DNA from: Subtercola lobariae
GTDB lineage: Bacteria > Actinomycetota > Actinomycetes > Actinomycetales > Microbacteriaceae
Assembly: GCF_014640255.1 (NCBI RefSeq)
Contig: NZ_BMGP01000001.1
Coordinates: 248,001-312,000 of the forward strand
Length of the DNA: 64,000 nt
Direction of reading: 5' to 3'
Both the position numbers and the translations under genes were made by a program. The notes beneath the pieces are model-generated. The model worked only from the letters and a program-made list of their open reading frames with translations, made no database searches and was not told the DNA's origin. Positions 26,867 to 36,122 of the stretch are shown here, piece by piece. Numbering within the stretch: the stretch's first letter is position 1; every line of letters starts with the position of its first letter.

Positions 26867-28240
26867 ATGAGTCCATCGTTGAACGTCGTTGTCGCGCCCG
26901 ATTCGTTCAAGGGAAGTGCGAGCGCCGTGCAGGTGGCAGCCGCCATTGCCGGGGGCTGGGGCGAGGTGCGGCCAGGCGACACGGTCGTGGTGCTGCCGAT
27001 GGCCGACGGGGGTGAAGGAACGATCGACGCCTTCGTGCTTGCCGTGCCGGGTGCCGTGCGCATACCGGTGACCGTCACGGGGCCAGACGACCGCCCCGTC
27101 ACCGCCGAATGGTTGTGGTTGCCGCCCGCACCGGGTGACACGGGCACCGGCGGAACAGGCGTGGTCGAAGTCGCGAACACCAGCGGCATAACGTTGCTCG
27201 ACGAGCTTCGGCCGTGGGATGCCCATACCACCGGTTTTGGTCAAGCCATCGCCGCGGCGCTCGACCACGGCGTCGACAAGCTCTTACTCGCCATCGGCGG
27301 CAGCGCCTCGACAGACGGTGGCGCGGGTGCCCTGACGGCGCTCGGCGCACGCTTTCTCGATGCGACCGGCGCACCCGTTGCTCCCGGCGCGCGCGGGCTT
27401 GCCGCTCTGGCCAGAGCCGACCTCCGCGGTTTGCGCCCGCTTCCAGTTGATGGCGCCCACGTCATCACCGACGTCACGAATCCCTTGCTCGGCGAGAACG
27501 GTGCCGCCGCGGTGTTCGGGCCTCAGAAGGGCGCCGATGCAATACAAGTACACGGGTTGGATGCCGCACTCGCCACCCTCGCACGGGCCCTCGGTGCCGA
27601 CCCGTCGCTCATCGTGGTCGCCGACGCCCCGGTAGACCTCGCCGAGTGGTCTGAGGGCGACCTCGGTTACCTCGCCGACCCTCTAACCGGCGAGGCGGAT
27701 TCTGACGTTCCTCCCCCCACCCCGACCGACCCCGTTGGTTCGGCCGACACGGCAGCACCCGCCGTGGCACATGCAACGCCGGCCGCATCCTCGCCGCCCG
27801 CGGCCGCCGCGCCCGCTCTCGCTCCCGCACCCGACGTCACCGCACCGGGCGCGGGAGCCGCGGGCGGCACCGGCTTCGGGCTCGCGGCGTGGGGAGCGAG
27901 CATCCACCCGGGCGCAGACGCAGTTGGCACAGCTCTCGGGCTGCCGGCCCAGATCGAGCGCGCCGACGTGGTCATTACCGGCGAGGGCCGTTTTGACAAC
28001 CAGTCGGCGGCGGGCAAGGTCGCGAGCTACGTGCTCGGGTTGGCGCGGCAGTACGACGCGTTCGCACTGCTCGTGGCCGGCAGCATCGAAACCGACCCCG
28101 ACGACTTCGCCGCCTCTGTCTCCTTGACCGAGCTCGCTGGGAGCGCAGAAGCTGCTATCGGCAACCCCAAACCGTTTCTGTGGGCGGCAGGCCGCGCGCT
28201 CGCGAAAGGCGACGCACGAACGTCAGGCGAAGCGTCATAA
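26867..28240 (+). CDS. glxK: glycerate 2-kinase with Pro/Ala-rich insertion
   Basis: A 457-residue GarK/GlxK-type kinase that phosphorylates D-glycerate to 2-phosphoglycerate. Family motifs are VVAPDSFKGSASAVQVA (start), PMADGGEGTIDAF, LLLAIGGSASTDGGAGAL, GENGAAAVFGPQKGA and VITGEGRFDNQSAAGK. The protein is about 75 residues longer than usual because of an insert at about 27675-27870 (PPPTPTDPVGS and then an Ala/Pro-rich tract) just before GTGFGLAAWG. The start ATG 26867 follows AGGGCAGGA. Glycerate may come from glyoxylate or serine breakdown; no such genes are adjacent. Confidence 0.93.
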   Translation: MSPSLNVVVAPDSFKGSASAVQVAAAIAGGWGEVRPGDTVVVLPMADGGEGTIDAFVLAVPGAVRIPVTVTGPDDRPVTAEWLWLPPAPGDTGTGGTGVVEVANTSGITLLDELRPWDAHTTGFGQAIAAALDHGVDKLLLAIGGSASTDGGAGALTALGARFLDATGAPVAPGARGLAALARADLRGLRPLPVDGAHVITDVTNPLLGENGAAAVFGPQKGADAIQVHGLDAALATLARALGADPSLIVVADAPVDLAEWSEGDLGYLADPLTGEADSDVPPPTPTDPVGSADTAAPAVAHATPAASSPPAAAAPALAPAPDVTAPGAGAAGGTGFGLAAWGASIHPGADAVGTALGLPAQIERADVVITGEGRFDNQSAAGKVASYVLGLARQYDAFALLVAGSIETDPDDFAASVSLTELAGSAEAAIGNPKPFLWAAGRALAKGDARTSGEAS

Positions 28241-28320
28241 GCTCCCGCCCCACCCCACCCCGCCCCCACCAAACCACAAGCCCACCCCACCCGACCCCAC
28301 CCCACAAAGCTCTGCCACAC
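28241..28320 (-). other. G-rich minus strand, potential G-quadruplex
   Basis: The plus strand is almost only C and A (runs of CCCCACCCCA type). The minus strand therefore carries more than six runs of three to five G within 80 bp, separated by short loops, between glycerate kinase and the rhodanese gene. This fits the pattern for intramolecular G-quadruplex formation on the minus strand. No coding sequence lies here. Confidence 0.6.
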
Positions 28321-28345
28321 CCCCCAGCCGAAGGAGCGCAGCACG

Positions 28346-29176
28346 GTGCCCATTCTGATCACAGCTGAAGAGCTGAAGTCGCTCATCGAATCACCCGAGA
28401 CGGTGCGCGTGCTTGACGTGCGCTGGCGTCTAGGCGGCCCCGAGGGGTACCCCGAGTATCGTGCCGGGCACATTCCCACCGCCGTCTACGTCGATCTCGA
28501 AACTGAACTCGCGCGGCACGGCGAGCCGCACGAAGGGCGCCACCCGCTGCCCGATGCCGCTGACCTGCAGGCTGCGGCACGGCGCTGGGGTCTGAACGAC
28601 GGCGAAACCGTCGTGGTTTATGACGATCTGAAGAATCTGTCGGCCGCACGCGCCTGGTGGCTGCTCACGAATGCCGGCGTGGCCGACGTTCGACTTCTCG
28701 ACGGTTCGCTTCGAGCCTGGAAAGAGGCGGGCTACGACGTGGCAGCGGGCGAGGCCGAGGGCGAACCGGGCACGGTCACGCTCGCGTACAGCGCAGAAAT
28801 TTCGCTGAGCATCGAGGAGGCGGCCGCCTTCCCTGAGACCGGTGTTCTGCTCGACGCCCGAGCGCCCGAGCGTTTTCGGGGCGATGAAGAGCCCATCGAC
28901 CCCGTCGCGGGGCACATTCCCGGCGCGCGAAACGCTCCGGCGACGGCGAATTTCGACTCATCCGGCCGTTTTCTCAGTGCCGAGCAGCTGCGAGCTCAGT
29001 TCGAAGCAATCGGGGTGAGCGAAGACCGACCGGTTGCCGTCTACTGCGGCTCCGGTGTGTCTGCCGCGGCCGACGCGGTGGCCCTCACCATCGCCGGTTT
29101 CGACCCGGCTCTCTACGCAGGGTCGTGGTCGGCGTGGTCGAACTCACCGGGAAGACCAGTTGCCACGGGCGATTGA
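28346..29176 (+). CDS. two-domain rhodanese (thiosulfate/3-mercaptopyruvate sulfurtransferase)
   Basis: A 276-residue tandem rhodanese. The N-terminal inactive domain has LDVRWRLGGPEGYPEYRAGH and VVYDDLKNLSAARAWW. The C-terminal domain has the active loop YCGSGVSAAADAVAL with catalytic Cys. The CGSGVSA loop resembles mercaptopyruvate sulfurtransferases and actinobacterial SseA-type enzymes. It transfers sulfane sulfur to cyanide or other thiophiles in the cytosol. The start is GTG 28346, with AAGGAG 9 nt upstream. No partner genes. Confidence 0.92.
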   Translation: MPILITAEELKSLIESPETVRVLDVRWRLGGPEGYPEYRAGHIPTAVYVDLETELARHGEPHEGRHPLPDAADLQAAARRWGLNDGETVVVYDDLKNLSAARAWWLLTNAGVADVRLLDGSLRAWKEAGYDVAAGEAEGEPGTVTLAYSAEISLSIEEAAAFPETGVLLDARAPERFRGDEEPIDPVAGHIPGARNAPATANFDSSGRFLSAEQLRAQFEAIGVSEDRPVAVYCGSGVSAAADAVALTIAGFDPALYAGSWSAWSNSPGRPVATGD

Positions 29177-29183
29177 GGCTCAA

Positions 29184-29228
29184 CATGTGACTGTCACATG
29201 AATTTTCTGAGAAATGTGACAGTAACAT
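29184..29228. promoter_or_regulatory. two operators for the LacI-family regulator
   Basis: CATGTGACTGTCACATG (29184-29200) is a perfect 17-bp palindrome. ATGTGACAGTAACAT (29214-29228) is a slightly imperfect copy. Their centres are 29 bp apart, close to three helical turns, so tetramer or cooperative binding is possible. The same core recurs at 29280 and 30493. Confidence 0.7.
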
Positions 29229-29264
29229 CGCGCTAGCCACACGCCGCTCAGCCGAGGAGCATAA

Positions 29265-29295
29265 TTGACGCAGAACACGATGTGACCGTGCACAT
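29265..29295 (+). promoter_or_regulatory. regulator promoter region with third operator
   Basis: A -35-like TTGACG (29265-29270) is followed by the operator ATGTGACCGTGCACAT (29280-29295), which would cover the -10 region. This arrangement predicts autorepression of the LacI-family gene that begins at 29365. The -10 itself is not obvious. Confidence 0.55.
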
Positions 29296-29364
29296 CGAAT
29301 TGCATCGAGTTCGGGCAGGGCAGAACCACCGAAAGAGCCGAATTCGAGTCAGAACGGGCAGATC

Positions 29365-30378
29365 GTGGCAAGTGATGCGCAGACCGGGCGGGCGCCGAGC
29401 ATCCGCGATGTGGCCCGCCTCGCCGGTGTGTCGCACCAAACCGTTTCGAGGGTGCTGAACAACCACCCGAGCATCCGTGTCGAAACCAAAGCGCGCGTTC
29501 AGCAGGTGATGGATGACCTGCAGTACCGCCCGAACCGGGCCGCTCGCGTGCTTGTCACCAGCCGCACTCGAACCATCGGCGTTCTGGCTGCCGCCGCCAC
29601 TCAGTACGGGCCTGCCTCGAGCATTCAAGCGCTCGAGAAGGCGGCTCGCGCTGAGGGATACTTCGTGAACACGACGAATCTCGACGGCACAGACCGAGCG
29701 TCGATCGAACGCGGCCTCAACCACTTGCTCGACCAGGCGGTAGAAGGTCTTGTGGTTATCGCGCCACAGGTTCGAGTGTTCGAGACCTTTCACGACATGA
29801 ACATCTCGCTGCCCTTCGTGACGCTGCAGAGCACCGGAACCACCGAACATGCCCTCTCGGTCGACCAGATCTCGGGAGCGCGCCTGGCCACCCGGCACCT
29901 GATCGAGCTGGGTCACCGCAGTATTTACCATCTGGCCGGCCCGCAAGACTGGATTGAAGCCGAAGCCCGTATGCACGGCTTTCTCACCGAGCTCTCGGCC
30001 AACGATGTGCCGGCGACAGCGCCGATTCTCGGCGACTGGACGGCGGAGTTCGGCTACTACGCCGGCCGCGAGCTGCTGCGTGTGCGCGACTTCACAGCCA
30101 TCTTCTCGTCGAACGACCAGATGGCGTTGGGGCTGATTCACGCCATCCGCGAATCCGGCCTCGATGTGCCTCGCGACGTGAGTGTGGTGGGCTTCGACGA
30201 CATTCCTGAGGCGGCTCATTTCTGGCCGCCGCTGACCACAGTGCAGCAAGACTTCGGCGAGCTCGGCCGCCGAGCCATTGCGCTGCTGCTCGGCAATATC
30301 GACGATCAGGGCGCGTCTCCGGCCACCCTGGTTCCTGACCTCATTGTGCGAAAGAGCACCGCGCGCCCCGCTTTCTAG
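29365..30378 (+). CDS. LacI-family repressor, probable arabinose-operon regulator
   Basis: A 337-residue LacI/GalR regulator. The N-terminal helix-turn-helix reads SIRDVARLAGVSHQTVSRVL with hinge YRPNRAARVL. The periplasmic-binding-like effector domain follows (TIGVLAAAATQYGP, GVDDIPEAAHFWPP-like VVGFDDIPEAAHFWPPLTTV). It starts at GTG 29365 with a weak ribosome site. Palindromic ATGTGAC-GT-CACAT sites lie upstream of its own gene (three) and upstream of araB (one), so it very likely represses araBDA and itself, with L-arabinose or a derivative as inducer. This is a LacI-type analogue of the GntR-type AraR used in Bacillus. Confidence 0.88.
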   Translation: MASDAQTGRAPSIRDVARLAGVSHQTVSRVLNNHPSIRVETKARVQQVMDDLQYRPNRAARVLVTSRTRTIGVLAAAATQYGPASSIQALEKAARAEGYFVNTTNLDGTDRASIERGLNHLLDQAVEGLVVIAPQVRVFETFHDMNISLPFVTLQSTGTTEHALSVDQISGARLATRHLIELGHRSIYHLAGPQDWIEAEARMHGFLTELSANDVPATAPILGDWTAEFGYYAGRELLRVRDFTAIFSSNDQMALGLIHAIRESGLDVPRDVSVVGFDDIPEAAHFWPPLTTVQQDFGELGRRAIALLLGNIDDQGASPATLVPDLIVRKSTARPAF

Positions 30379-30451
30379 GCGCGACCGATGCCCATTGCCC
30401 GAGCGTTGCCCGAGCGTTTTCGGGCGGTTACAGAAACGTGACCATCTCGGG

Positions 30452-30508
30452 TTGACATGCGTGCGAGACGTAAGGCAGCATAAGTGCAGCCAATGTGACC
30501 GTTCACAT
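30452..30508 (+). promoter_or_regulatory. araBDA promoter with operator
   Basis: TTGACA (30452-30457) is followed at 17-bp spacing by a weak -10 candidate CAGCAT (30475-30480). The operator ATGTGACCGTTCACAT lies at 30493-30508, just after the expected start point. Repressor bound there would block transcription of the arabinose genes. Confidence 0.6.
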
Positions 30509-30594
30509 AACGTTCGCACGCGGCAATTATGTCGTTTCGCGCCACGAACGCCAACGAGCTTTTCATTCGCAATCAGACAAAGGAGTTTGCCCGC

Positions 30595-32445
30595 GTGAAT
30601 GCTGTGCCCACCACCGAACGTGCCGCCGACCAGGAGGCATCTGGCCTCGTCGACGAGCGCTACGTGGTCGGCGTCGACTACGGCACCCTCTCGGGCCGTG
30701 CGGTCGTGGTTCGCGTATCAGACGGCGCAGAACTCGGTTCGGCCGCCTTCGCTTACCCGCATGCGGTGATGGATCGAATCCTCGCGCGCAGCGGGGTCAC
30801 ATTGCCGCCCGATTGGGCGCTTCAGGTGCCGAGCGACTACGTCGACGTGCTGAAGCACGCCGTTCCAGACGCCATCGCCGCAGCCGGTATCGACCCCGCA
30901 AACGTTGTGGGCATCGGCACCGACTTCACGGCCTGCACCATGATTCCGACGCTCTCAGACGGCACACCGCTGAACGAGCTACCGGAGTTCGCCGATCGCC
31001 CGCACGCCTACGTGAAGCTGTGGAAGCATCACGCCGCGCAGCCGCAGGCCGATCGAATCAATGAGCTGGCTGCCGTGCGGGGCGAATCGTGGTCGCCCCG
31101 CTACGGCGGCCTCATTTCGAGCGAGTGGGAGTTCGCCAAGGGCCTGCAGCTTCTCGAAGAAGATCCCGAAATCTACGACCGCATGCAGCACTGGGTCGAA
31201 GCCGCCGACTGGATCGTCTGGCAACTCACCGGCACCTACGTTCGCAACGCGTGCACGGCCGGCTACAAGGGCATGCTGCAAGACGGCGAGTACCCGAGTC
31301 GCGATTTCTTGAAGGCACTGAACCCCGGGTTCGAGACCTTCGCCGAGACCAAGGTGGCGCACCAGATCGGCCAGCTCGGCGCATCCGCTGGCCGGCTGAG
31401 TGCCGAAGCGGCCGCGCTCACCGGGCTGCCCGAGGGCATCGCCGTGGCGGTCGGCAACGTCGATGCGCACGTGACCGCGCCAGCAGCTCGTGCCGTGAAA
31501 CCGGGTCAGATGGTCGCCATCATGGGCACCTCGACGTGTCACGTGATGAACTCCGACCGCCTGGTGGAGGTGCCGGGAATGTGCGGCGTCGTCGACGGCG
31601 GCATTGTCGACGGGCTGTACGGCTATGAGGCCGGCCAGTCGGGCGTCGGCGACATTTTCGCCTGGTTCGTAGAGAACCAGGTGCCGGCGAGGTACTCCAC
31701 TGAAGCCGCCGCCGCAGGCCTCAGCGTGCACCAGTACCTCACCGAGCTGATCGCCGGCCAGCCCGTTGGTGGCCACGGGCTGGTCGCGCTTGATTGGGCG
31801 AGTGGCAACCGCTCGGTGCTCGTCGACCACGAGCTTTCGGGGCTCGTACTCGGCACCACGCTCACCACTCGCACCGAAGAGATCTACCGCGCTCTGCTCG
31901 AGAGCACCGCATTCGGCACCCGCAAGATCGTCGAAACGTTCACGGCCGCTGGCGTGCCCGTCACCGAGTTCATCGTGGCCGGCGGCTTGCTCAAGAATGC
32001 CTTTCTCATGCAGGTCTACAGCGATGTGCTCCGGATGCCCATCAGCACCATCGCGAGCGATCAGGGCCCGGCGCTGGGCTCTGCCATTCACGCCGCCGTG
32101 GCGGCCGGGGTCTACCCGAACGTGCTCGCGGCCGGCGAGGCCATGGGCAAGGTGAACACGAACGTCTACCAGCCGAACGACGAGGCGGCAGACGCCTACG
32201 ACCGGCTCTACGCCGAGTATTCGCTGCTGCACGACTACTTCGGTCGCGGCGCGAACGACGTGATGCACCGCCTCGCCGCGCTTCGCCGCGAAGGATTCGC
32301 TGCGGCGTCAGCCGGCGCCGCCAGCGTCGGCGCGGGCGGCACCGATCTCGACAGCCTCGAACAGCAATCGCTCGAACCCGAACCCGAGCACAAACCCGAA
32401 CACAGCGCTGGTGCAACCGCACAGAGCATGGAGGCCGCGAAGTGA
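30595..32445 (+). CDS. araB: L-ribulokinase
   Basis: A 616-residue FGGY kinase that phosphorylates L-ribulose at C5. Landmarks are YVVGVDYGTLSGRAVVVRV (phosphate motif), GIGTDFTACTMIP, the ribulokinase-typical SSEWEFAKGLQLLEE and EAADWIVWQLTG, GTSTCHVMNS, and FIVAGGLLKNAFLMQVYSDV. The start GTG 30595 has AAAGGAG at 9-nt spacing; the longer frame from 30529 is less likely. The last 55 residues are a low-complexity tail (Ala/Gly, then Glu/Pro/His repeats EPEPEHKPEH). It overlaps araD by 4 bp (GTGA). Confidence 0.95.
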   Translation: MNAVPTTERAADQEASGLVDERYVVGVDYGTLSGRAVVVRVSDGAELGSAAFAYPHAVMDRILARSGVTLPPDWALQVPSDYVDVLKHAVPDAIAAAGIDPANVVGIGTDFTACTMIPTLSDGTPLNELPEFADRPHAYVKLWKHHAAQPQADRINELAAVRGESWSPRYGGLISSEWEFAKGLQLLEEDPEIYDRMQHWVEAADWIVWQLTGTYVRNACTAGYKGMLQDGEYPSRDFLKALNPGFETFAETKVAHQIGQLGASAGRLSAEAAALTGLPEGIAVAVGNVDAHVTAPAARAVKPGQMVAIMGTSTCHVMNSDRLVEVPGMCGVVDGGIVDGLYGYEAGQSGVGDIFAWFVENQVPARYSTEAAAAGLSVHQYLTELIAGQPVGGHGLVALDWASGNRSVLVDHELSGLVLGTTLTTRTEEIYRALLESTAFGTRKIVETFTAAGVPVTEFIVAGGLLKNAFLMQVYSDVLRMPISTIASDQGPALGSAIHAAVAAGVYPNVLAAGEAMGKVNTNVYQPNDEAADAYDRLYAEYSLLHDYFGRGANDVMHRLAALRREGFAAASAGAASVGAGGTDLDSLEQQSLEPEPEHKPEHSAGATAQSMEAAK

Positions 32446-33263
32446 ACTACGGCCCCGAAATCGAAGTGGCCATCGCCCGGGTGCGCTCTGACGTGGCACA
32501 CCTGCACGACGAGCTCACCAAGTACGGCCTGGTCATCTGGACGGGCGGCAACATCTCTGCCCGTGTGCCCGGCGCCGATCTTTTCGTGATCAAGCCATCA
32601 GGCGTGAGCTACGACGACCTGAGCCCCGAGAACATGATTCTCTGCGACCTCAATGGTGTCGTCATCGAAGACACCCCCGGCAGCCACCGTTCGCCCTCGA
32701 GCGACACCGCCGCGCACGCCTACGTCTACCGAAACATGTCGCACGTCGGCGGTGTGGTGCACACGCACTCCACCTACGCCACGGCCTGGGCGGCGCGCGG
32801 CGAAGAGATTCCCTGCGTCATCACTGCCATGGCCGACGAATTCGGCGGCCCCATTCCGGTGGCGCCGTTCGCCATCATCGGCGACGACTCCATCGGCGTC
32901 GGCATCGTCGAAACGCTCACCGGCCACCGTTCTCGTGCGGTGCTGATGCAGAACCACGGTGTCTTCACCATCGGCACGGATGCCCGTGACGCCGTCAAAG
33001 CGGCCGTGATGGCCGAAGACGTGGCGCGCACCGTGCACATCGCCCGGCAGCTCGGCGAGGTGAAGGTCATTCCGCAGCCGGCCATCGACGCGTTGTTCGA
33101 TCGCTACCAGAACGTCTATGGCAAAGCACCCGTCACGGCACTGCCGTCGGCAGCGGCGAATCGGGGCGCACCCACCGGCGGCCGGTCTGGCACGTCGGGC
33201 GCGGCCAAGCGGGCCGCATCCACCTCTACCGGCTCTGGCCAGGGCAGGAAGTCGGCACGATGA
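32442..33263 (+). CDS. araD: L-ribulose-5-phosphate 4-epimerase
   Basis: A 273-residue class II aldolase-fold enzyme converting L-ribulose 5-phosphate to D-xylulose 5-phosphate. Motifs are [36 protein letters not shown], the zinc ligands in [15 protein letters not shown] and the third His in [11 protein letters not shown]. The catalytic core ends near residue 225. The remaining 45 residues are a Ser/Gly/Arg-rich tail ([20 protein letters not shown]) not needed in the family. The start GTG 32442 overlaps araB with GGAGG upstream, and the end overlaps araA (ATGA). Confidence 0.95.
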   Translation: MNYGPEIEVAIARVRSDVAHLHDELTKYGLVIWTGGNISARVPGADLFVIKPSGVSYDDLSPENMILCDLNGVVIEDTPGSHRSPSSDTAAHAYVYRNMSHVGGVVHTHSTYATAWAARGEEIPCVITAMADEFGGPIPVAPFAIIGDDSIGVGIVETLTGHRSRAVLMQNHGVFTIGTDARDAVKAAVMAEDVARTVHIARQLGEVKVIPQPAIDALFDRYQNVYGKAPVTALPSAAANRGAPTGGRSGTSGAAKRAASTSTGSGQGRKSAR

Positions 33264-34780
33264 GCACCTCGATCACGCCCGACCTCGCTTCGTTCGAGGT
33301 GTGGTTCTTTACGGGCAGTCAGAACCTGTACGGCGACGAGACCCTGCGTCAGGTGGCCGAGCAGTCGGCCGAGATCGCCGCGACCTTGCAGGGTTCGACC
33401 GATATTCCGGTGACCGTGGTGTGGAAGCCGGTGCTGAAAGACTCCGAGTCGATCAAGCGCGCCGTGCTCGAGGCCAACGCGAACGACCAGGTCATCGGCC
33501 TGATTGCCTGGATGCACACCTTCAGCCCCGCGAAAATGTGGATCTCGGGCCTCAACGCCCTGCAGAAGCCCCTGCTGCACCTGCACACTCAGGCGAACGT
33601 CGAGTTGCCCTGGGCCGAGATCGACTTCGACTTCATGAACCTGAATCAGGCGGCGCACGGCGACCGCGAGTTCGGCTACATTCAGACCCGCCTCGGTGTC
33701 GCTCGCAAGACCGTCGTCGGTCACGCGACGAACCCGGCCGTCACCGCCTCGATCGGCACCTGGTCGCGCGCTGCCGCGGGCTGGGCGGCAACCCGATCGC
33801 TGAAGCTCGCCCGGTTCGGCGACAACATGCGCTACGTCGCAGTGACCGAGGGTGACAAGACCGAGGCCGAGCTGCGGTTCGGCGTGCAGGTCAACACCTG
33901 GGGAGTGAACGAGCTCGCGCAGGCTGTCGCTGAGGCGACGGATGCCCAGATCGACGCCCTCGTCGCCGAATACCTCGAGGCATACGACGTCGCCGCCGAA
34001 TTGCTGCCCGGCGCACCCCGTCACGACTCGCTGCGCTACGGCGCCGCCATTGAAATCGGGTTGCGATCCTTTCTCGAGGCGGGAGGCTTCGGGGCGTTCA
34101 CCACGAGCTTCGAAGACCTCGGAGCGCTTCGGCAGTTGCCGGGTCTCGCCGTGCAGCGGCTGATGGCCGACGGCTACGGTTTCGGCGCAGAGGGAGACTG
34201 GAAGACCGCCATTCTGGTGCACGCCGCCAACGTGATGGGTTCGGGCCTGCCCGGCGGGGCGTCGCTGATGGAGGATTACACCTACGACCTCACGCCCGGC
34301 GCCGAGCTGATTCTGGGCGCTCACATGCTCGAGGTCTCGCCGTCGCTCACCACCTCGAAGCCGTCGCTCGAAATTCACCCGCTCGGCATCGGCGGGCGCG
34401 AAGACCCGGTTCGGCTCGTCTTCACGGCCGACTCGGGCCCAGGCATCGTGGTGGCCATGAGCGACCTGCGTGACCGCTTTCGCCTCGTGGCGAACGTGGT
34501 CGAGGTTGTGCAGCCGACAGCACCGCTGCCGAAGCTCCCGGTGGGCCGCGCGGTCTGGAAGCCCGCGCCCGACTTCGCGACCAGCGCCGCGGCCTGGCTG
34601 ACGGCCGGCGCCGCGCATCACACCGTGATGTCGACGGCAGTGGGCCTCGAAGCCTTCACCGACTTCGCCGACATCGCGAAAACAGAACTTCTCGTCATCG
34701 ACGAGAGCACAAACCTGCGCACGTTCGAACACGAAGTGCGTTGGAACCAGGCCTACTACCGCTTAGCCGGAGGCCTGTGA
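33260..34780 (+). CDS. araA: L-arabinose isomerase
   Basis: A 506-residue enzyme that isomerises L-arabinose to L-ribulose. Family features are [20 protein letters not shown] at the start, [34 protein letters not shown], the metal-binding Glu/His residues in [19 protein letters not shown] and MEDYTYDL, and [20 protein letters not shown]. The length is standard. The start ATG 33260 overlaps the araD stop, so the three genes are translationally coupled. It has no low-complexity insert, unlike its operon partners. Confidence 0.97.
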   Translation: MSTSITPDLASFEVWFFTGSQNLYGDETLRQVAEQSAEIAATLQGSTDIPVTVVWKPVLKDSESIKRAVLEANANDQVIGLIAWMHTFSPAKMWISGLNALQKPLLHLHTQANVELPWAEIDFDFMNLNQAAHGDREFGYIQTRLGVARKTVVGHATNPAVTASIGTWSRAAAGWAATRSLKLARFGDNMRYVAVTEGDKTEAELRFGVQVNTWGVNELAQAVAEATDAQIDALVAEYLEAYDVAAELLPGAPRHDSLRYGAAIEIGLRSFLEAGGFGAFTTSFEDLGALRQLPGLAVQRLMADGYGFGAEGDWKTAILVHAANVMGSGLPGGASLMEDYTYDLTPGAELILGAHMLEVSPSLTTSKPSLEIHPLGIGGREDPVRLVFTADSGPGIVVAMSDLRDRFRLVANVVEVVQPTAPLPKLPVGRAVWKPAPDFATSAAAWLTAGAAHHTVMSTAVGLEAFTDFADIAKTELLVIDESTNLRTFEHEVRWNQAYYRLAGGL

Positions 34781-34880
34781 TCACAACTGAAAACGGCAAT
34801 AAACACAGCACGAGCGCACCACCTTCACACAGCACACCTGCTGACGACGAAGTCATTCACATCAAAGAAAAGGAAATACT

Positions 34881-36005
34881 GTGAAGAAAAAAGTAGTTCT
34901 TTCCCTCCTGGCCGCCGGGGCCATGGTTATTTCTCTAGCTGCCTGCTCGAGCGGCGGCTCTTCAGGTTCATCGACCAGCTCCGCTGGGGCCAACGCAGGC
35001 GGGCTCATCGGTGTGGCCATGCCCACCAAGTCATCTGAGCGCTGGATCGCTGACGGCAACAACATCAAGACCCAGCTCGAGGCAGCCGGTTACACCGTCG
35101 ACCTCGAGTACGCCGAAGACGACATTCCCACCCAGGTCAGCCAGCTCGAGAACATGATCACCAAGGGCGCAAAGGCCCTGATCATCGCCTCGATCGACGG
35201 CACCACGCTGACGAACACGCTGCAGAACGCCAAAGACAACAACATTCCCGTTATTGCCTACGACCGACTGATTCGTGACTCGGAGAACGTGGACTACTAC
35301 GCGACGTTCGACAACTACAAGGTCGGCGTCGAGCAGGCTACCTCGCTGCTCACCGGTCTCGGCCTGGTTGACGCGAGCGGCAACAAGACCGCGGTCAAGG
35401 GCCCGTTCAACGTCGAGCTGTTCGCCGGTAGCCCCGACGACAACAACGCGACGTTCTTCTTCAACGGCGCAATGGACACGCTGAAGCCGTACATCGCTGA
35501 TGGCTCTGTCGTGATCAAGAGCGGCCAGACTGACTTCAACACCGTGGCAACACTGCGTTGGGACCCGGCTACCGCTCAGGCCCGCATGGAGAACATCCTC
35601 ACCTCGACGTACTCCGACGGCTCGAAGGTCAACGGCGTTCTGTCACCGTACGACGGTCTGTCACGAGGCATCATCTCGGCTCTGACGTCGGCTGGCTACA
35701 CGGCCGCCGACATCCCCATCATCACCGGTCAAGACGCTGAGATCGACTCGGTCAAGGCCATCAACGCCGGTGAGCAGTACAGCACCATCTACAAAGACAC
35801 TCGTGAGCTCGCGAAGGTCGCTGTTGCCATGGCCACCGCTGTTCTGAACGGCCAGACGCCTGAGACGAACGACTCGAAGACGTACGACAACGGCAAGAAG
35901 GTCGTTCCGGCTGAGCTGCTGCAGCCTGTTGTCGTCACCAAAGACAACATTCAGAGCGTGCTGATCGACGGTGGCTACTACACCGCGGCACAGGTCAACG
36001 GCTAG
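34881..36005 (+). CDS. chvE: ChvE-type sugar-binding lipoprotein
   Basis: A 374-residue lipoprotein. The signal peptide [20 protein letters not shown] ends at a lipobox LAAC (Cys22), followed by a Ser/Gly linker. The mature part is a periplasmic-binding-protein fold of the multiple-monosaccharide type ([84 protein letters not shown]). ChvE-like proteins bind arabinose, xylose, glucose and galactose. The gene starts 100 bp after araA (GTG 34881, AAAAGGAAA upstream) and leads the transporter genes. A strong hairpin follows it. Confidence 0.93.
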   Translation: MKKKVVLSLLAAGAMVISLAACSSGGSSGSSTSSAGANAGGLIGVAMPTKSSERWIADGNNIKTQLEAAGYTVDLEYAEDDIPTQVSQLENMITKGAKALIIASIDGTTLTNTLQNAKDNNIPVIAYDRLIRDSENVDYYATFDNYKVGVEQATSLLTGLGLVDASGNKTAVKGPFNVELFAGSPDDNNATFFFNGAMDTLKPYIADGSVVIKSGQTDFNTVATLRWDPATAQARMENILTSTYSDGSKVNGVLSPYDGLSRGIISALTSAGYTAADIPIITGQDAEIDSVKAINAGEQYSTIYKDTRELAKVAVAMATAVLNGQTPETNDSKTYDNGKKVVPAELLQPVVVTKDNIQSVLIDGGYYTAAQVNG

Positions 36006-36024
36006 TTCGTAGCACCCGAAGAGC

Positions 36025-36058
36025 GCTGACCCGGCCCGTCACCACGGGCCGGGTCAGC
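36025..36058 (+). terminator. intercistronic hairpin after chvE
   Basis: GCTGACCCGGCCCGT (36025-36039) pairs perfectly with 36044-36058 around a 4-nt loop. It lies 19 bp after the binding-protein stop and 64 bp before the ATPase gene. Such hairpins typically give partial termination and stabilise the upstream message, so that more binding protein than transporter is made. Confidence 0.75.
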
Positions 36059-36122
36059 CGCCCTTCATCACCCCGAGCAGCACCAACCCCGAGCATCCGT
36101 ACCTACCTAAGGGAGAGATATT

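Noticed and set aside
33116-34732. 538-codon open frame antisense to araA
   Set aside because: Shadow of araA; no ribosome site or recognisable domain.
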